NCBI RefSeq assembly: GCF_033095965.1
Contig: NZ_AP026801.1
Span: 1,960,001 to 2,024,000, forward strand
Length of the DNA: 64,000 nucleotides
Source: Xylocopilactobacillus apis
Lineage (GTDB): Bacteria > Bacillota > Bacilli > Lactobacillales > Lactobacillaceae
Reading direction: 5' to 3'
Under the pieces are notes generated by a model, which worked only from the letters and a program-made list of their open reading frames with translations, was not told the origin of the DNA and did no database searches. A program made the position numbers and the translations under genes. Below are positions 18,851-27,130 of this stretch, piece by piece. The first letter of the stretch is position 1, and the number at the start of each line of letters is the position of its first letter.

Positions 18851-19549
18851 ATGGAAAAAAATTTAATTAACCAAAAAAAGAAAAATGCTGGAATTAAAGG
18901 GGCTTCTTTAGTAGAAGACAAAATGATGATTGGCCTAGGTACTGGCAGTACTGTTTTTTATTTAGTAGAAGCTTTAGCAAAAAGGGTTAAAGAAGAAAAC
19001 TTAAATATTACGGCAGTTGCAACTTCAAGCAGAACTGCTTCTTTAGCTGAAGAACTTGGAATTAAAATTAAACAGCTTGATGAAGTTGATCATCTTGATT
19101 TAACAATTGACGGAGCTGACGAAATTGATGCTAACTTTCAAGGCATTAAAGGCGGAGGAGCTGCTCATACCTTAGAAAAGATTGTTGCCACTGCCAGCAA
19201 TCGCAATGTTTGGATTGTTGATGAATCTAAAATGGTTAATGAGCTTGGTGCTTTTCCACTTCCCTTAGAAGTTGTTCCTTATGGCAGTTCAAAGGTTTAT
19301 GAGCGTCTAGATTCGGAGGGGCTTAATCCTAAATTTAGGCTTGATTCAAAGAACCAAAAAGTATTAACCCATTACCACAATTATATTATTGATCTTCATC
19401 TAGGAGTTATTAAGCATCCTCATCTATTAGCCCAATGGCTTGATCATCAAGTAGGAATCTTAGAGCATGGACTTTTTTTAGATACAGTTAATACAGTAAT
19501 TGTTGGAAAATCAGATAAAGCTGAAGTTATCCCTGTAATTCGTAAGTAA
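18851..19549 (+). CDS. rpiA: Ribose-5-phosphate isomerase A
   Basis: Interconverts ribose-5-phosphate and ribulose-5-phosphate in the pentose phosphate pathway. 232 residues, full length. Motifs are [10 protein letters not shown] near 28-37, [11 protein letters not shown] near 80-90 (with the catalytic acid), and [13 protein letters not shown], corresponding to the GGGxAxxxEK active-site loop with the catalytic lysine. Second gene of the unit starting with the GNAT gene; pepC follows 40 bases later. Confidence 0.97.
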   Translation: MEKNLINQKKKNAGIKGASLVEDKMMIGLGTGSTVFYLVEALAKRVKEENLNITAVATSSRTASLAEELGIKIKQLDEVDHLDLTIDGADEIDANFQGIKGGGAAHTLEKIVATASNRNVWIVDESKMVNELGAFPLPLEVVPYGSSKVYERLDSEGLNPKFRLDSKNQKVLTHYHNYIIDLHLGVIKHPHLLAQWLDHQVGILEHGLFLDTVNTVIVGKSDKAEVIPVIRK

Positions 19550-19589
19550 ATGGAATACAATAGGTAAAAAAGAAAAAGAGAGGTAATTT

Positions 19590-20930
19590 ATGAGTTTCGA
19601 AATTTCTAGTCAACTAACAAATTCTTTTGCTTATCAAGTAAAGAATGAACCACAGAGTCAAAACCTAATGCAGGCAATTGGTAACAATGGAATTTATCAA
19701 GTTGCAAAAAATCCTGATTCTATTCAAGCAATGAAGCCCGTATTTTCAATTGATTTAGACACAGGAGATGTTTCTAATCAGCGAAGATCTGGCCGCTGCT
19801 GGATGTTTGCTGCACTGAATACGATGCGTCATGATATTCAAAAGAAGTTGAAGCTTGATAAATTCGAATTGTCTCAAAACTACACATTTTTCTGGGATAA
19901 ATTTGAAAAAAGCAACTATTTTTACGAAAACGTTATTAACACTGCCAATGAAGAAACTGATTCCCGCCGTTTTGATTTTCTAATGACGACCCCGCAACAA
20001 GATGGCGGTCAATGGGACATGTTATGTGCCATTATTGAAAAATACGGAATTGTTCCAGCAGATATTATGCCAGATAATGCTAACGCTAAAGATTCTAGTG
20101 CTTTAAATCAAACTTTAAACACTAAACTCCGTCATGATGCGGTTACTTTAAGAGATGCAATTAAAAATGGCAAAACTGTTGCCGAAGTTTCTTCGATGCG
20201 TCAATTAATGCTCCAAGACATATATCGGATGTTAGTTTTTGCTTTAGGTCCGGTTCCAACTAATTTTGATTGGGAATACCTTGATAAAGACAAAAATTAT
20301 CATCGTGAAGCTGATCTAACTCCAAAGACTTTTTATGATAAATTCTTAGGCTGGAATCTTGCTGATTATATCTCTGTCATCAATTCTCCAACAAAAGATA
20401 AGCCGTTTAATCAGCTTTATACTGTTGATATGCTAGGAAATATTGTCGGCGGACGTGAAGTTAGACATTTAAATCTTGAAATGGATCGAGTTAAAGAACT
20501 CGTAGTTGCACAGCTTAAAGATGGCGAAAGTGTTTGGTTTGGCAGTGATGTCGGCAAATCTTCCGATCGCCAAAAAGGCATTATGGATCCAAGTATTTAT
20601 ACCCTTGACAGCTTATTCTCTACTGATTTTTCAATGAGTAAAGCTGACCGTTTAGATTATGACGAATCATTAATGACTCATGCAATGGTTATCACGGGCG
20701 TTGATTTAGTAGATGATAAGCCAACTAAATGGAAAGTTGAAAATTCTTGGGGCGATAAAGCCGGCAGCAAAGGATATTTTGTGATGAGTGATGAGTGGAT
20801 GAGTGAATTTGTCTATCAGGTTGTCATTAACAAAAAATATTTGACTAGTGAAGAACAATACGTTTACGACAGTCAATATAATGAACCAACTGTGCTAAAA
20901 CCTTGGGATCCGATGGGTGCCCTTGCCTAA
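19590..20930 (+). CDS. pepC: C1-family aminopeptidase/endopeptidase (PepC/bleomycin hydrolase family)
   Basis: Cytoplasmic thiol peptidase of the bleomycin-hydrolase family, used by lactic bacteria to process peptides. 446 residues, normal length. The catalytic Cys70 is in QRRSGRCWMFAALN, the His in MTHAMVITGVD, and the Asn in KVENSWGDKAG. The C-terminal DPMGALA tail is the conserved self-gating end of this family. PepC cannot be separated from the paralogous PepE/PepG endopeptidases by inspection, so the symbol is provisional. Confidence 0.9.
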   Translation: MSFEISSQLTNSFAYQVKNEPQSQNLMQAIGNNGIYQVAKNPDSIQAMKPVFSIDLDTGDVSNQRRSGRCWMFAALNTMRHDIQKKLKLDKFELSQNYTFFWDKFEKSNYFYENVINTANEETDSRRFDFLMTTPQQDGGQWDMLCAIIEKYGIVPADIMPDNANAKDSSALNQTLNTKLRHDAVTLRDAIKNGKTVAEVSSMRQLMLQDIYRMLVFALGPVPTNFDWEYLDKDKNYHREADLTPKTFYDKFLGWNLADYISVINSPTKDKPFNQLYTVDMLGNIVGGREVRHLNLEMDRVKELVVAQLKDGESVWFGSDVGKSSDRQKGIMDPSIYTLDSLFSTDFSMSKADRLDYDESLMTHAMVITGVDLVDDKPTKWKVENSWGDKAGSKGYFVMSDEWMSEFVYQVVINKKYLTSEEQYVYDSQYNEPTVLKPWDPMGALA

Positions 20931-20956
20931 ATCCTGAAATTGATCTGCAATTGGCA

Positions 20957-20985
20957 CAATCGCACGTCTAGCGTGCGGTTTTTTG
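20957..20985 (+). terminator. Intrinsic terminator of pepC
   Basis: CGCACG-TCTAG-CGTGCG stem (20961-20977), extended by A-T/G-U pairs, then a T-rich run. Confidence 0.88.
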
Positions 20986-21045
20986 CTTTTTAGTTTAAAA
21001 TACAATTATTTATTCAAACTGAGAAAATTGGTCAAGAAAAATATT

Positions 21046-23148
21046 ATGAAAGATATCTATAATAAAAAAGAATCTAATCCCAAATCTGCCTTGAAAAAAG
21101 TCAGTGTTGCAACAATCCTTATCACTCTAGGCGTTGTCTACGGTGATATTGGAACCTCACCTTTATATGTAATGAAGGCAATCTTAGCCGATAACGGGGG
21201 AATCGGCAAAGTTAGTACCGATTATGTCATCGGCTCATTATCACTTGTTTTTTGGACTGTCATGATTATGACCACTTTTAAGTACGTTTTAATTGCCTTA
21301 AAAGCTGACAATAAAGGCGAAGGCGGAATCTTTTCGCTTTATACCTTGGTCCGCAAACGCCATCGCTGGTTAATTGTTATCGCAATGATTGGCGGAGCTG
21401 CTCTTTTAGCTGATGGAATGTTAACTCCTGCAGTAACAGTAACTACTGCAATTGAAGGGCTTAAAGGTGTTAAATTTTTTGGAGAATCTTTGATAACTGA
21501 ACAAAGTCAGGTTATCATCACGACTATTATTATTCTTTCGGTTCTTTTCTTTATTCAAAAATTTGGAACCAATAGTATTGGTCGTCTATTTGGCCCCGTG
21601 ATGGCAGTTTGGTTCACTTTCTTGGGAGTAACTGGTTTATTTTATGTATTCCAAGACTTCACAATTTTAAGAGCTCTTAATCCAATTTATGCAATTAGAA
21701 TTCTTTTTTCACCAGAGAATCATTCAGGTATTTTTATTTTAGGAAGTGTTTTTCTAGCAACTACGGGGGCTGAAGCTTTATATTCTGACATGGGACATGT
21801 TGGAGCCAAAAACATTTATGCCAGTTGGCCGTATGTTTGCGTTTGTCTGGTATTTAACTATTTAGGTCAAGGCGTTTGGATCCTTAACAATCGTAATAAT
21901 GCTGTTCTAGCTGCAACTCCTGAAATGAATCCATTTTACAGCATGCTGCCAAAAAATATTTTGATTTTTGGAATTATCATTTCAACACTTGCTGCAATTA
22001 TTGCCTCTCAAGCCTTGATTTCAGGTTCCTACACTTTAGTTTCAGAAGCAATTAAATTAAAGATTTTACCACGGTTGAAAATTATTTATCCAAGTAACAT
22101 TAAAGGTCAGCTTTATATGCCTTCTGTTAATAATTTAATGTGGGTAATCTGTGTTTTAATTGTCTTTTACTTTAAAACCTCCAGCCACATGGAAGCCGCA
22201 TACGGACTGGCAATTACTTTAACGATGTTAATGACGACCATGCTTTTATATCAATTCATGCGGTTAAAGAAAATTAAACCAATTTTTGCAGGATTTATTG
22301 TTGGATTCTTTGGCACAATTGAAACTATTTTCTTCCTCTCAAGTTTAGTTAAGTTCACTCACGGCGGATACGTTACGGCCATCATTGCTCTTTCGATTTT
22401 AACAATTATGTTTATTTGGTCTTATGGAGGAAGCATCAAGTCATCGGAAACTTATCAAGCAAACGCAGTATCTATTCTTTCTTTTAAAGAACAGCTCCAT
22501 ACTCTGAGTAACGATGATTCCATTCCTTATTTTGCAACCAATTTAATTGCATTGTGTAAAAGCCATGCGCCAACCAAAATTAAGCGAGACATTATGTACT
22601 CAATTCTTGATAAACGGCCAAAGCGCGCTAAAGTTTATTGGTTTGTAACCGTCAACGTTACTGATGAGCCATATACCCAAAAGTATACAGTTGAAACCTA
22701 CGACACTGACTATATTGTCAACGTTCAGCTCTATCTAGGTTTTCGAGTTGATCAAAAGATTAACGTCTTTATGCGGCAGGTTGTTAAAGATCTGATGCAG
22801 GACGGTACCATTTTGCGTCAGCCGCAAAAATATACAATTATCCCTGACCGACAAGTTGGTGATTTCTCATTCTTAATCATTAAGGATGAACTTTCACCAG
22901 AGACGGAACTGCCTCAGTTTGAGAAATTTATTGTCCGCGCTCGATTATCCTTAGAACGATTTACCGTTGCTCCAGATCGTTGGTATGGATTGGAATATGC
23001 AGATACATCAATTGAGCACGTTCCATTAATGCTTCACTCCGTTAAGAAACGTTATTCTATTTATAATCATCTTAAACGAGTTCCAGTTGAAGAAACACGA
23101 GAAATGAACGTTGATTCAGAAATTGACGATCAAGAAAATGAAGACTAA
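21046..23148 (+). CDS. kup: Low-affinity potassium uptake protein Kup
   Basis: Proton-coupled potassium importer in the cytoplasmic membrane. From ATG 21046 the product is 700 residues. The family signature TLGVVYGDIGTSPLYVMKA is near residue 25, about 12 hydrophobic helices follow (GALLADGMLTPAVTVTTAIEG among them), and a C-terminal cytosolic domain of about 200 residues ends the protein. An in-frame TTG at 20983 was not used because it lies in the preceding terminator. The chosen ATG has no clear Shine-Dalgarno, so the start is the least certain part. No c-di-AMP riboswitch fits in the short leader. Confidence 0.93.
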   Translation: MKDIYNKKESNPKSALKKVSVATILITLGVVYGDIGTSPLYVMKAILADNGGIGKVSTDYVIGSLSLVFWTVMIMTTFKYVLIALKADNKGEGGIFSLYTLVRKRHRWLIVIAMIGGAALLADGMLTPAVTVTTAIEGLKGVKFFGESLITEQSQVIITTIIILSVLFFIQKFGTNSIGRLFGPVMAVWFTFLGVTGLFYVFQDFTILRALNPIYAIRILFSPENHSGIFILGSVFLATTGAEALYSDMGHVGAKNIYASWPYVCVCLVFNYLGQGVWILNNRNNAVLAATPEMNPFYSMLPKNILIFGIIISTLAAIIASQALISGSYTLVSEAIKLKILPRLKIIYPSNIKGQLYMPSVNNLMWVICVLIVFYFKTSSHMEAAYGLAITLTMLMTTMLLYQFMRLKKIKPIFAGFIVGFFGTIETIFFLSSLVKFTHGGYVTAIIALSILTIMFIWSYGGSIKSSETYQANAVSILSFKEQLHTLSNDDSIPYFATNLIALCKSHAPTKIKRDIMYSILDKRPKRAKVYWFVTVNVTDEPYTQKYTVETYDTDYIVNVQLYLGFRVDQKINVFMRQVVKDLMQDGTILRQPQKYTIIPDRQVGDFSFLIIKDELSPETELPQFEKFIVRARLSLERFTVAPDRWYGLEYADTSIEHVPLMLHSVKKRYSIYNHLKRVPVEETREMNVDSEIDDQENED

Positions 23149-23150
23149 AA

Positions 23151-23183
23151 GCATTGCCTCAAAGCAGGTGATGTTTTTTTTTT
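23151..23183 (+). terminator. Probable terminator of kup
   Basis: CATTGCCT pairs with AGGTGATG (two G-U pairs) and nine T residues follow. Confidence 0.7.
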
Positions 23184-23275
23184 GAAAATTTACAAAAAAT
23201 AAGTTTCTATTTACCAACTTCAATTTATAATTAAACTAATCATATTGTAGAATGCTAAAATGGAGTGTTTCAGTT

Positions 23276-23833
23276 TTGACTAAAAAAAAGAATTCTTTAT
23301 TAAAACATCTATTTAGCTATGTCTTGTTGTTTGCTGTCCTTTTTTTGGTCGCGAACTTATTAATGACATTTATTTTTTCAAGCGAACAAATTCACGAGGA
23401 GTCGATGGAACCGAACTTTACAGAAGGTGATCGTGTCCTTTCTTTTCGGCTGTCAAAAATTAATCGTGGGGACGTCATTATTTTTAAAGCCCCTAATAAA
23501 TCTAATAAATATTACATTAAAAGAGTTATTGGAATCCCCGGTGATGATATTAGTTATCGCAAAGATCAGCTCTATATTAATGGCGAACACCAAAAAGAAA
23601 ACTATTTAAAGGACTTTCAAAGTAGTCAGCAGCATCAAAGTAATTTCACTAAAAGTTTTACACTCAAAAAATTATTAGATGTCGATGCTGTGCCTAATGA
23701 TAAATACTTTGTTCTCGGTGATAATAGAAGTATTTCTGAAGATTCGAGAACTTATGGTTTTATTAGTCGTTCTTCAATTGTTGGGGTTGTTTTTATCAGA
23801 TTCTGGCCAATTGGTCATTTTAAGATATACTAG
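23276..23833 (+). CDS. lepB: Type I signal peptidase
   Basis: Membrane serine protease that removes signal peptides from exported proteins such as the WxL and DUF916 proteins here. One N-terminal transmembrane helix (YVLLFAVLFLVANLLM) precedes the catalytic domain. The catalytic serine is in EESMEPNF, the lysine in YYIKRVIGIPGD, and the box GDNRSISEDSRTYGFI is present. I place the start at TTG 23276, with GGAG 9-10 bases before it; the in-frame ATG at 23252 has no Shine-Dalgarno. Product about 185 residues. The next gene starts 7 bases after the stop. Confidence 0.93.
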   Translation: MTKKKNSLLKHLFSYVLLFAVLFLVANLLMTFIFSSEQIHEESMEPNFTEGDRVLSFRLSKINRGDVIIFKAPNKSNKYYIKRVIGIPGDDISYRKDQLYINGEHQKENYLKDFQSSQQHQSNFTKSFTLKKLLDVDAVPNDKYFVLGDNRSISEDSRTYGFISRSSIVGVVFIRFWPIGHFKIY

Positions 23834-23840
23834 TCTTATC

Positions 23841-24356
23841 ATGTTAAATTACTTTCCTCTTTTAAAATCAACAATTGGATTTTATGGCTCACTTATTTTG
23901 AATCTTCTAATAAGTATCGCTTTAATTATCTGGCCGCTAAAATCCCTTAATTATTTTGCCTTAACTTTAGGAATTATCGCTATTGTCTACGCTTGCGAAC
24001 TCTTAATCCTGACTTTAAAAAACAAAAAAAGTCAAACTGATTTCTTAACAGTTATCGGGATATTTGCCATTGCTGCTCTTATTTTTAGTCAAACGGCTCA
24101 ATGGTCAAAGATCATTAATTGGTTAAGCGGAATTTTTGTTTTTCTTGGCGGAATTCAAAGAATTACTTACTCTCTTAAAGATAACCATATTGAACGACAA
24201 AAATATTATTTTGCGCTCATAATTTTAATTATTGGCGTTTTATTAATCATTAATCCTTTTTTTCATCAAAGAGTTATCTTTGCGCGAACTTTTGGACTTA
24301 TTTTACTAGTTATCAGCGCTTGTGATATGGTTCTTCTTCGTCCTCATGAGGCATAA
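23841..24356 (+). CDS. DUF308/HdeD-like small membrane protein
   Basis: About 171 residues with six predicted transmembrane helices arranged as three hairpins (LILNLLISIALIIWPL, YFALTLGIIAIVYACELLIL, FLTVIGIFAIAALIF, then two C-terminal hairpin segments). This matches the DUF308/HdeD pattern. Function is unknown; some relatives are linked to acid stress. The start is ATG 23841, 7 bases after lepB. It has no clear Shine-Dalgarno, so translation probably depends on coupling to lepB. The mgtC-like gene follows after three bases, making a three-gene unit. Confidence 0.7.
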   Translation: MLNYFPLLKSTIGFYGSLILNLLISIALIIWPLKSLNYFALTLGIIAIVYACELLILTLKNKKSQTDFLTVIGIFAIAALIFSQTAQWSKIINWLSGIFVFLGGIQRITYSLKDNHIERQKYYFALIILIIGVLLIINPFFHQRVIFARTFGLILLVISACDMVLLRPHEA

Positions 24357-24359
24357 ATA

Positions 24360-25064
24360 ATGAAAACTCATTTAACTATTCTAGAAATTACTTTTCGCTT
24401 ACTTTTGGCCGCTGCAGTGTCAGGTTTAATTGGTTATGATCGCGAACATAAAAGCCGACCCGCTGGTCTTAGAACCAACATTTTAGTTTGCGTGGGTGCT
24501 TGTATTATCGCATTAGTTCAAAAAGAAATTGCTTTTAATGCTTTTCAGGTTGCAATTCATTACCCCAAAACTGTGAGTGCCATTCGTTCAGATCAAGCAA
24601 CTCTAATTGCCCAGGTTGTCAGTGGAATTGGTTTTTTGGGAGCTGGTACAATTATTGTTCAGCATGGATCAATTCACGGATTAACAACTGCTGCTAGTCT
24701 TTGGGTCGTTGCCTGTATTGGAGTGGCTGTTGGAATGGGTGATTACACTATCGTCATTATCAGCACTCTTGTAGTTTTTACCGTATTAGTATTTCTAAAG
24801 AAGATCATTCATATCAATATGTTTAAAAATTTGGAAATTCAATACCATAACAAAAACGAAACAAAAGAATTTCTTCGGCAATATTTCAAGGAACATCACC
24901 TCGAAGTCGATGACGTTAATTTTGGCGTCATCCGGCAAGACGACGAAATAATCTATACTAATATTTACGAAATTGAAATCCCTCATGAAATGAATTATGA
25001 CGATATTATTGAAGATATCTCAAGGAACAAAAATATTGTTTTGATTAGAACTGTCAGCATTTAA
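24360..25064 (+). CDS. MgtC/SapB-family membrane protein
   Basis: 234 residues. The N-terminal membrane domain has the MgtC signature GLIGYDREHKSRPAGLRTN and further helices (GIGFLGAGTIIVQ; GLTTAASLWVVACIGVAVG). A C-terminal cytosolic alpha/beta domain (about 155-234) follows. MgtC proteins are tied to growth at low magnesium and, in pathogens, to survival in macrophages; the exact role in lactobacilli is not established. Last gene of the lepB unit, followed by a strong terminator. Confidence 0.9.
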   Translation: MKTHLTILEITFRLLLAAAVSGLIGYDREHKSRPAGLRTNILVCVGACIIALVQKEIAFNAFQVAIHYPKTVSAIRSDQATLIAQVVSGIGFLGAGTIIVQHGSIHGLTTAASLWVVACIGVAVGMGDYTIVIISTLVVFTVLVFLKKIIHINMFKNLEIQYHNKNETKEFLRQYFKEHHLEVDDVNFGVIRQDDEIIYTNIYEIEIPHEMNYDDIIEDISRNKNIVLIRTVSI

Positions 25065-25090
25065 AAAACCGCCGGTTGGCGGTTTTTTAT
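25063..25090 (+). terminator. Bidirectional intrinsic terminator
   Basis: AAAAACCGCC-GGTT-GGCGGTTTTTT separates mgtC and the converging DUF2187 gene. Confidence 0.93.
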
Positions 25091-25392
25091 TCAGCTTTCT
25101 GATCTAATTCTTCAGATTCGCTATTCTCAGCAGCCTCTTTCTTTGGGGCTCCTTTTTTAGCTTTTAATTCTTTACCTGAACTATCAATTGCTGTACATAA
25201 CGACTGACGAACAATCATAAAGTTATTCGGCAGGTTAAGAATTACAATCGGATTCGGTGAACAATTTTCATCAACTTCTACTAGTGCTGCATTTTCATAT
25301 AATTTGGTCACTGTCCCTTGAAATGGAACGCTAATGCCTTCACCTTTACTAACTTTTACCAAATCTCCAACTTCAATTTTTTTCTTAGCCAT
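25087..25392 (-). CDS. DUF2187 (YkvS-like) small protein
   Basis: 101 residues. The N-terminal 60 residues form the DUF2187 SH3-like barrel (VGDLVKVSKGEGISVPF, GTVTKLYENAALVEV). The tail is low-complexity with Lys/Ala then Glu/Ser (KAKKGAPKKEAAENSESEE). Function is unknown. AAGGAG precedes the ATG. The unit to its right (unknown gene, aminotransferase) is on the same strand with an 8-base gap, so the three genes form an operon. Confidence 0.75.
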   Translation of the reverse strand: MAKKKIEVGDLVKVSKGEGISVPFQGTVTKLYENAALVEVDENCSPNPIVILNLPNNFMIVRQSLCTAIDSSGKELKAKKGAPKKEAAENSESEELDQKAE

Positions 25393-25400
25393 TTTTCTCC

Positions 25401-25919
25401 TTAATCTTCTAACGGTTCTTCTTCAATGCCTTCATAAATAAAATACTGATGCTCTTTTGGTTCAGACAAATCTTCGTTAAGCTTAATCCTTTCAACAAAA
25501 TAAGGCTTATCAGTATATGAAATATTGGTCGGCAATTTCGCCTGTTCTTTATCTGCCGCATTGTAAACTAAATTAATACTAAATTCAACTGGCAATTCTC
25601 TCCAGCCAAGATCTAATCGTTTCTCTTCGTAGGCAGTACCAGCGGGTAACTCTAACTTCATCCATTTTTCAGGTATTTCAAATTTATCACTTGGCAGTTC
25701 TAAACCAACCCAATACATAAAATTTTCTGGTCCAAACTGAGTTATTCCCAGGGCTCTTAACGGAAAGTGCTGACCTTTTAATTGGTTGATAACTTCATTA
25801 AACTCGCTGCTATTATAAAATTCATTCCACGCACTTTGAAAACTGCCATCTTCGTCTAGTTCCGAAGGAAAGTGCGGTTCTCCACCAAAAAGAAAAGAAT
25901 CAATCTTAATTTTACTCAT
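25401..25919 (-). CDS. Protein of unknown function, possibly GyrI/effector-binding-like
   Basis: 172-residue soluble acidic protein with no signal peptide or membrane segment. The middle (YWVGLELPSDKFEIPEKWMK then LELPAGTAYEE) resembles the strand pattern of GyrI-like/AraC effector-binding domains, but I do not recognise the family firmly. Its ATG lies within the last codons of the aminotransferase gene (8-base overlap), so translation of the two is coupled. DUF2187 follows 8 bases later. Confidence 0.5.
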   Translation of the reverse strand: MSKIKIDSFLFGGEPHFPSELDEDGSFQSAWNEFYNSSEFNEVINQLKGQHFPLRALGITQFGPENFMYWVGLELPSDKFEIPEKWMKLELPAGTAYEEKRLDLGWRELPVEFSINLVYNAADKEQAKLPTNISYTDKPYFVERIKLNEDLSEPKEHQYFIYEGIEEEPLED

Positions 25920-27093
25920 TTAAAAATCCTTTGATCCGTTTGATTGCTTCATCAAGTTCAGTCTGACTTTTTGCATAACTCATCCTAAGATATCCAGGGG
26001 TGCCAAAACCTTCTCCTGCAGCTAGTGCAACATGGGCTTGATTTAAAATTTCCATTGCCAAATCTTTCGTATCTTTTAAACCTTTACGCTTTAAAAGTGC
26101 TGGATCTACTTTTAAAAATAAATAAAAAGCTCCCTGTGGTTTATCAACTATCGTCAACCCATTAACTTCCTGTAGTTTGTCATAAGTTGTATTAAGCCTT
26201 TCTTCAAAAGCACAGCGCATCTCTTCAACCGAAGAACCATCACTAGTAATTGCCGCTAATGCCGCATATTGTGAAACAGCTGCTGGATTTGAAGTCACAT
26301 GATCTAATACTTCTCCTAATTTACTAATGATTTTAGGATCTGCTATAACCCAGCCCAAGCGCCAACCAGTCATTGAATAAGATTTAGAAACTCCATCTAC
26401 CACAATTAATTTTGAATTATTAATCTCTTTTAATTCTAAGACACTCGTAAATTTAGTACCGTTATAAACTAATTTACCATAAATTTCATCAACAATGAGA
26501 TAGACCTGATTAACTTCTGCCCAATTAATGATGTCTAATAGTTCTTCTTTAGAATAGACCGCACCCGTTGGATTAGTCGGATTATTTAAAATAATCGCTT
26601 TAGGGATAAAATCAAGTTCATCTAATTCTTTAGTCGTTAACTTCATTTCCGGATTATCAGGAAAAACGGCGTATAAATCTCCCATTGCTAACTTCACCTG
26701 CTGTTCATAACTGACCCAATAGGGAGCCGCAACCACTACCTTTTCTCCGTCAGAAATAAGGATCTGGAGCAATGCATATAACGCCAATTTTGTACTCGCA
26801 GTAACGCCAAAATTCTTAAAATCCAGCGGAGCAATTGAATCATAATAATTGGCTAAGGCCATTCTCAGCTCATTAATTCCTAAAGTTGCAGTATAAAAAC
26901 TTGCAAGACCTGAATCAATAGCCTTTTTAGCGGCTTCATCAATAAATTTAGGCGTTACGAAATCTGGTTCTCCCAAACTAAGGTTAATTACCTCAACTCC
27001 TTGATTAGCAAGTTCTTTTGCTTTGCGGCCCATTTCTAAAGTAGCCGAAGGACTCACGCCCGTAATTCTATTTGCAAATTTATAATTTTCCAT
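25912..27093 (-). CDS. Class I/II pyridoxal-phosphate aminotransferase (aspartate-type)
   Basis: 393 residues, full length for the fold-type I Ib subgroup that includes AspC/AspB. The PLP lysine is in GVSKSYSMTGWRLGW, the NNPTNPTG loop is present, and DEIYGKLVY follows the cofactor Asp. An early LSLGEPDFVTP motif is typical. Transamination of aspartate or aromatic/alanine-type substrates is possible; specificity cannot be fixed from sequence. First gene of a three-gene operon. Confidence 0.9.
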   Translation of the reverse strand: MENYKFANRITGVSPSATLEMGRKAKELANQGVEVINLSLGEPDFVTPKFIDEAAKKAIDSGLASFYTATLGINELRMALANYYDSIAPLDFKNFGVTASTKLALYALLQILISDGEKVVVAAPYWVSYEQQVKLAMGDLYAVFPDNPEMKLTTKELDELDFIPKAIILNNPTNPTGAVYSKEELLDIINWAEVNQVYLIVDEIYGKLVYNGTKFTSVLELKEINNSKLIVVDGVSKSYSMTGWRLGWVIADPKIISKLGEVLDHVTSNPAAVSQYAALAAITSDGSSVEEMRCAFEERLNTTYDKLQEVNGLTIVDKPQGAFYLFLKVDPALLKRKGLKDTKDLAMEILNQAHVALAAGEGFGTPGYLRMSYAKSQTELDEAIKRIKGFLNE

Positions 27094-27130
27094 TTTCTGC
27101 CTGACTGTTTTTGACCCTATTATACAACAT

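Noticed and set aside
20983-21045. TTG start extending kup upstream by 21 codons
   Set aside because: The codon lies in the T run of the pepC terminator and the extension does not resemble the family.
23252-23275. ATG start of signal peptidase eight codons upstream
   Set aside because: No Shine-Dalgarno; GGAG is correctly placed for the TTG at 23276.
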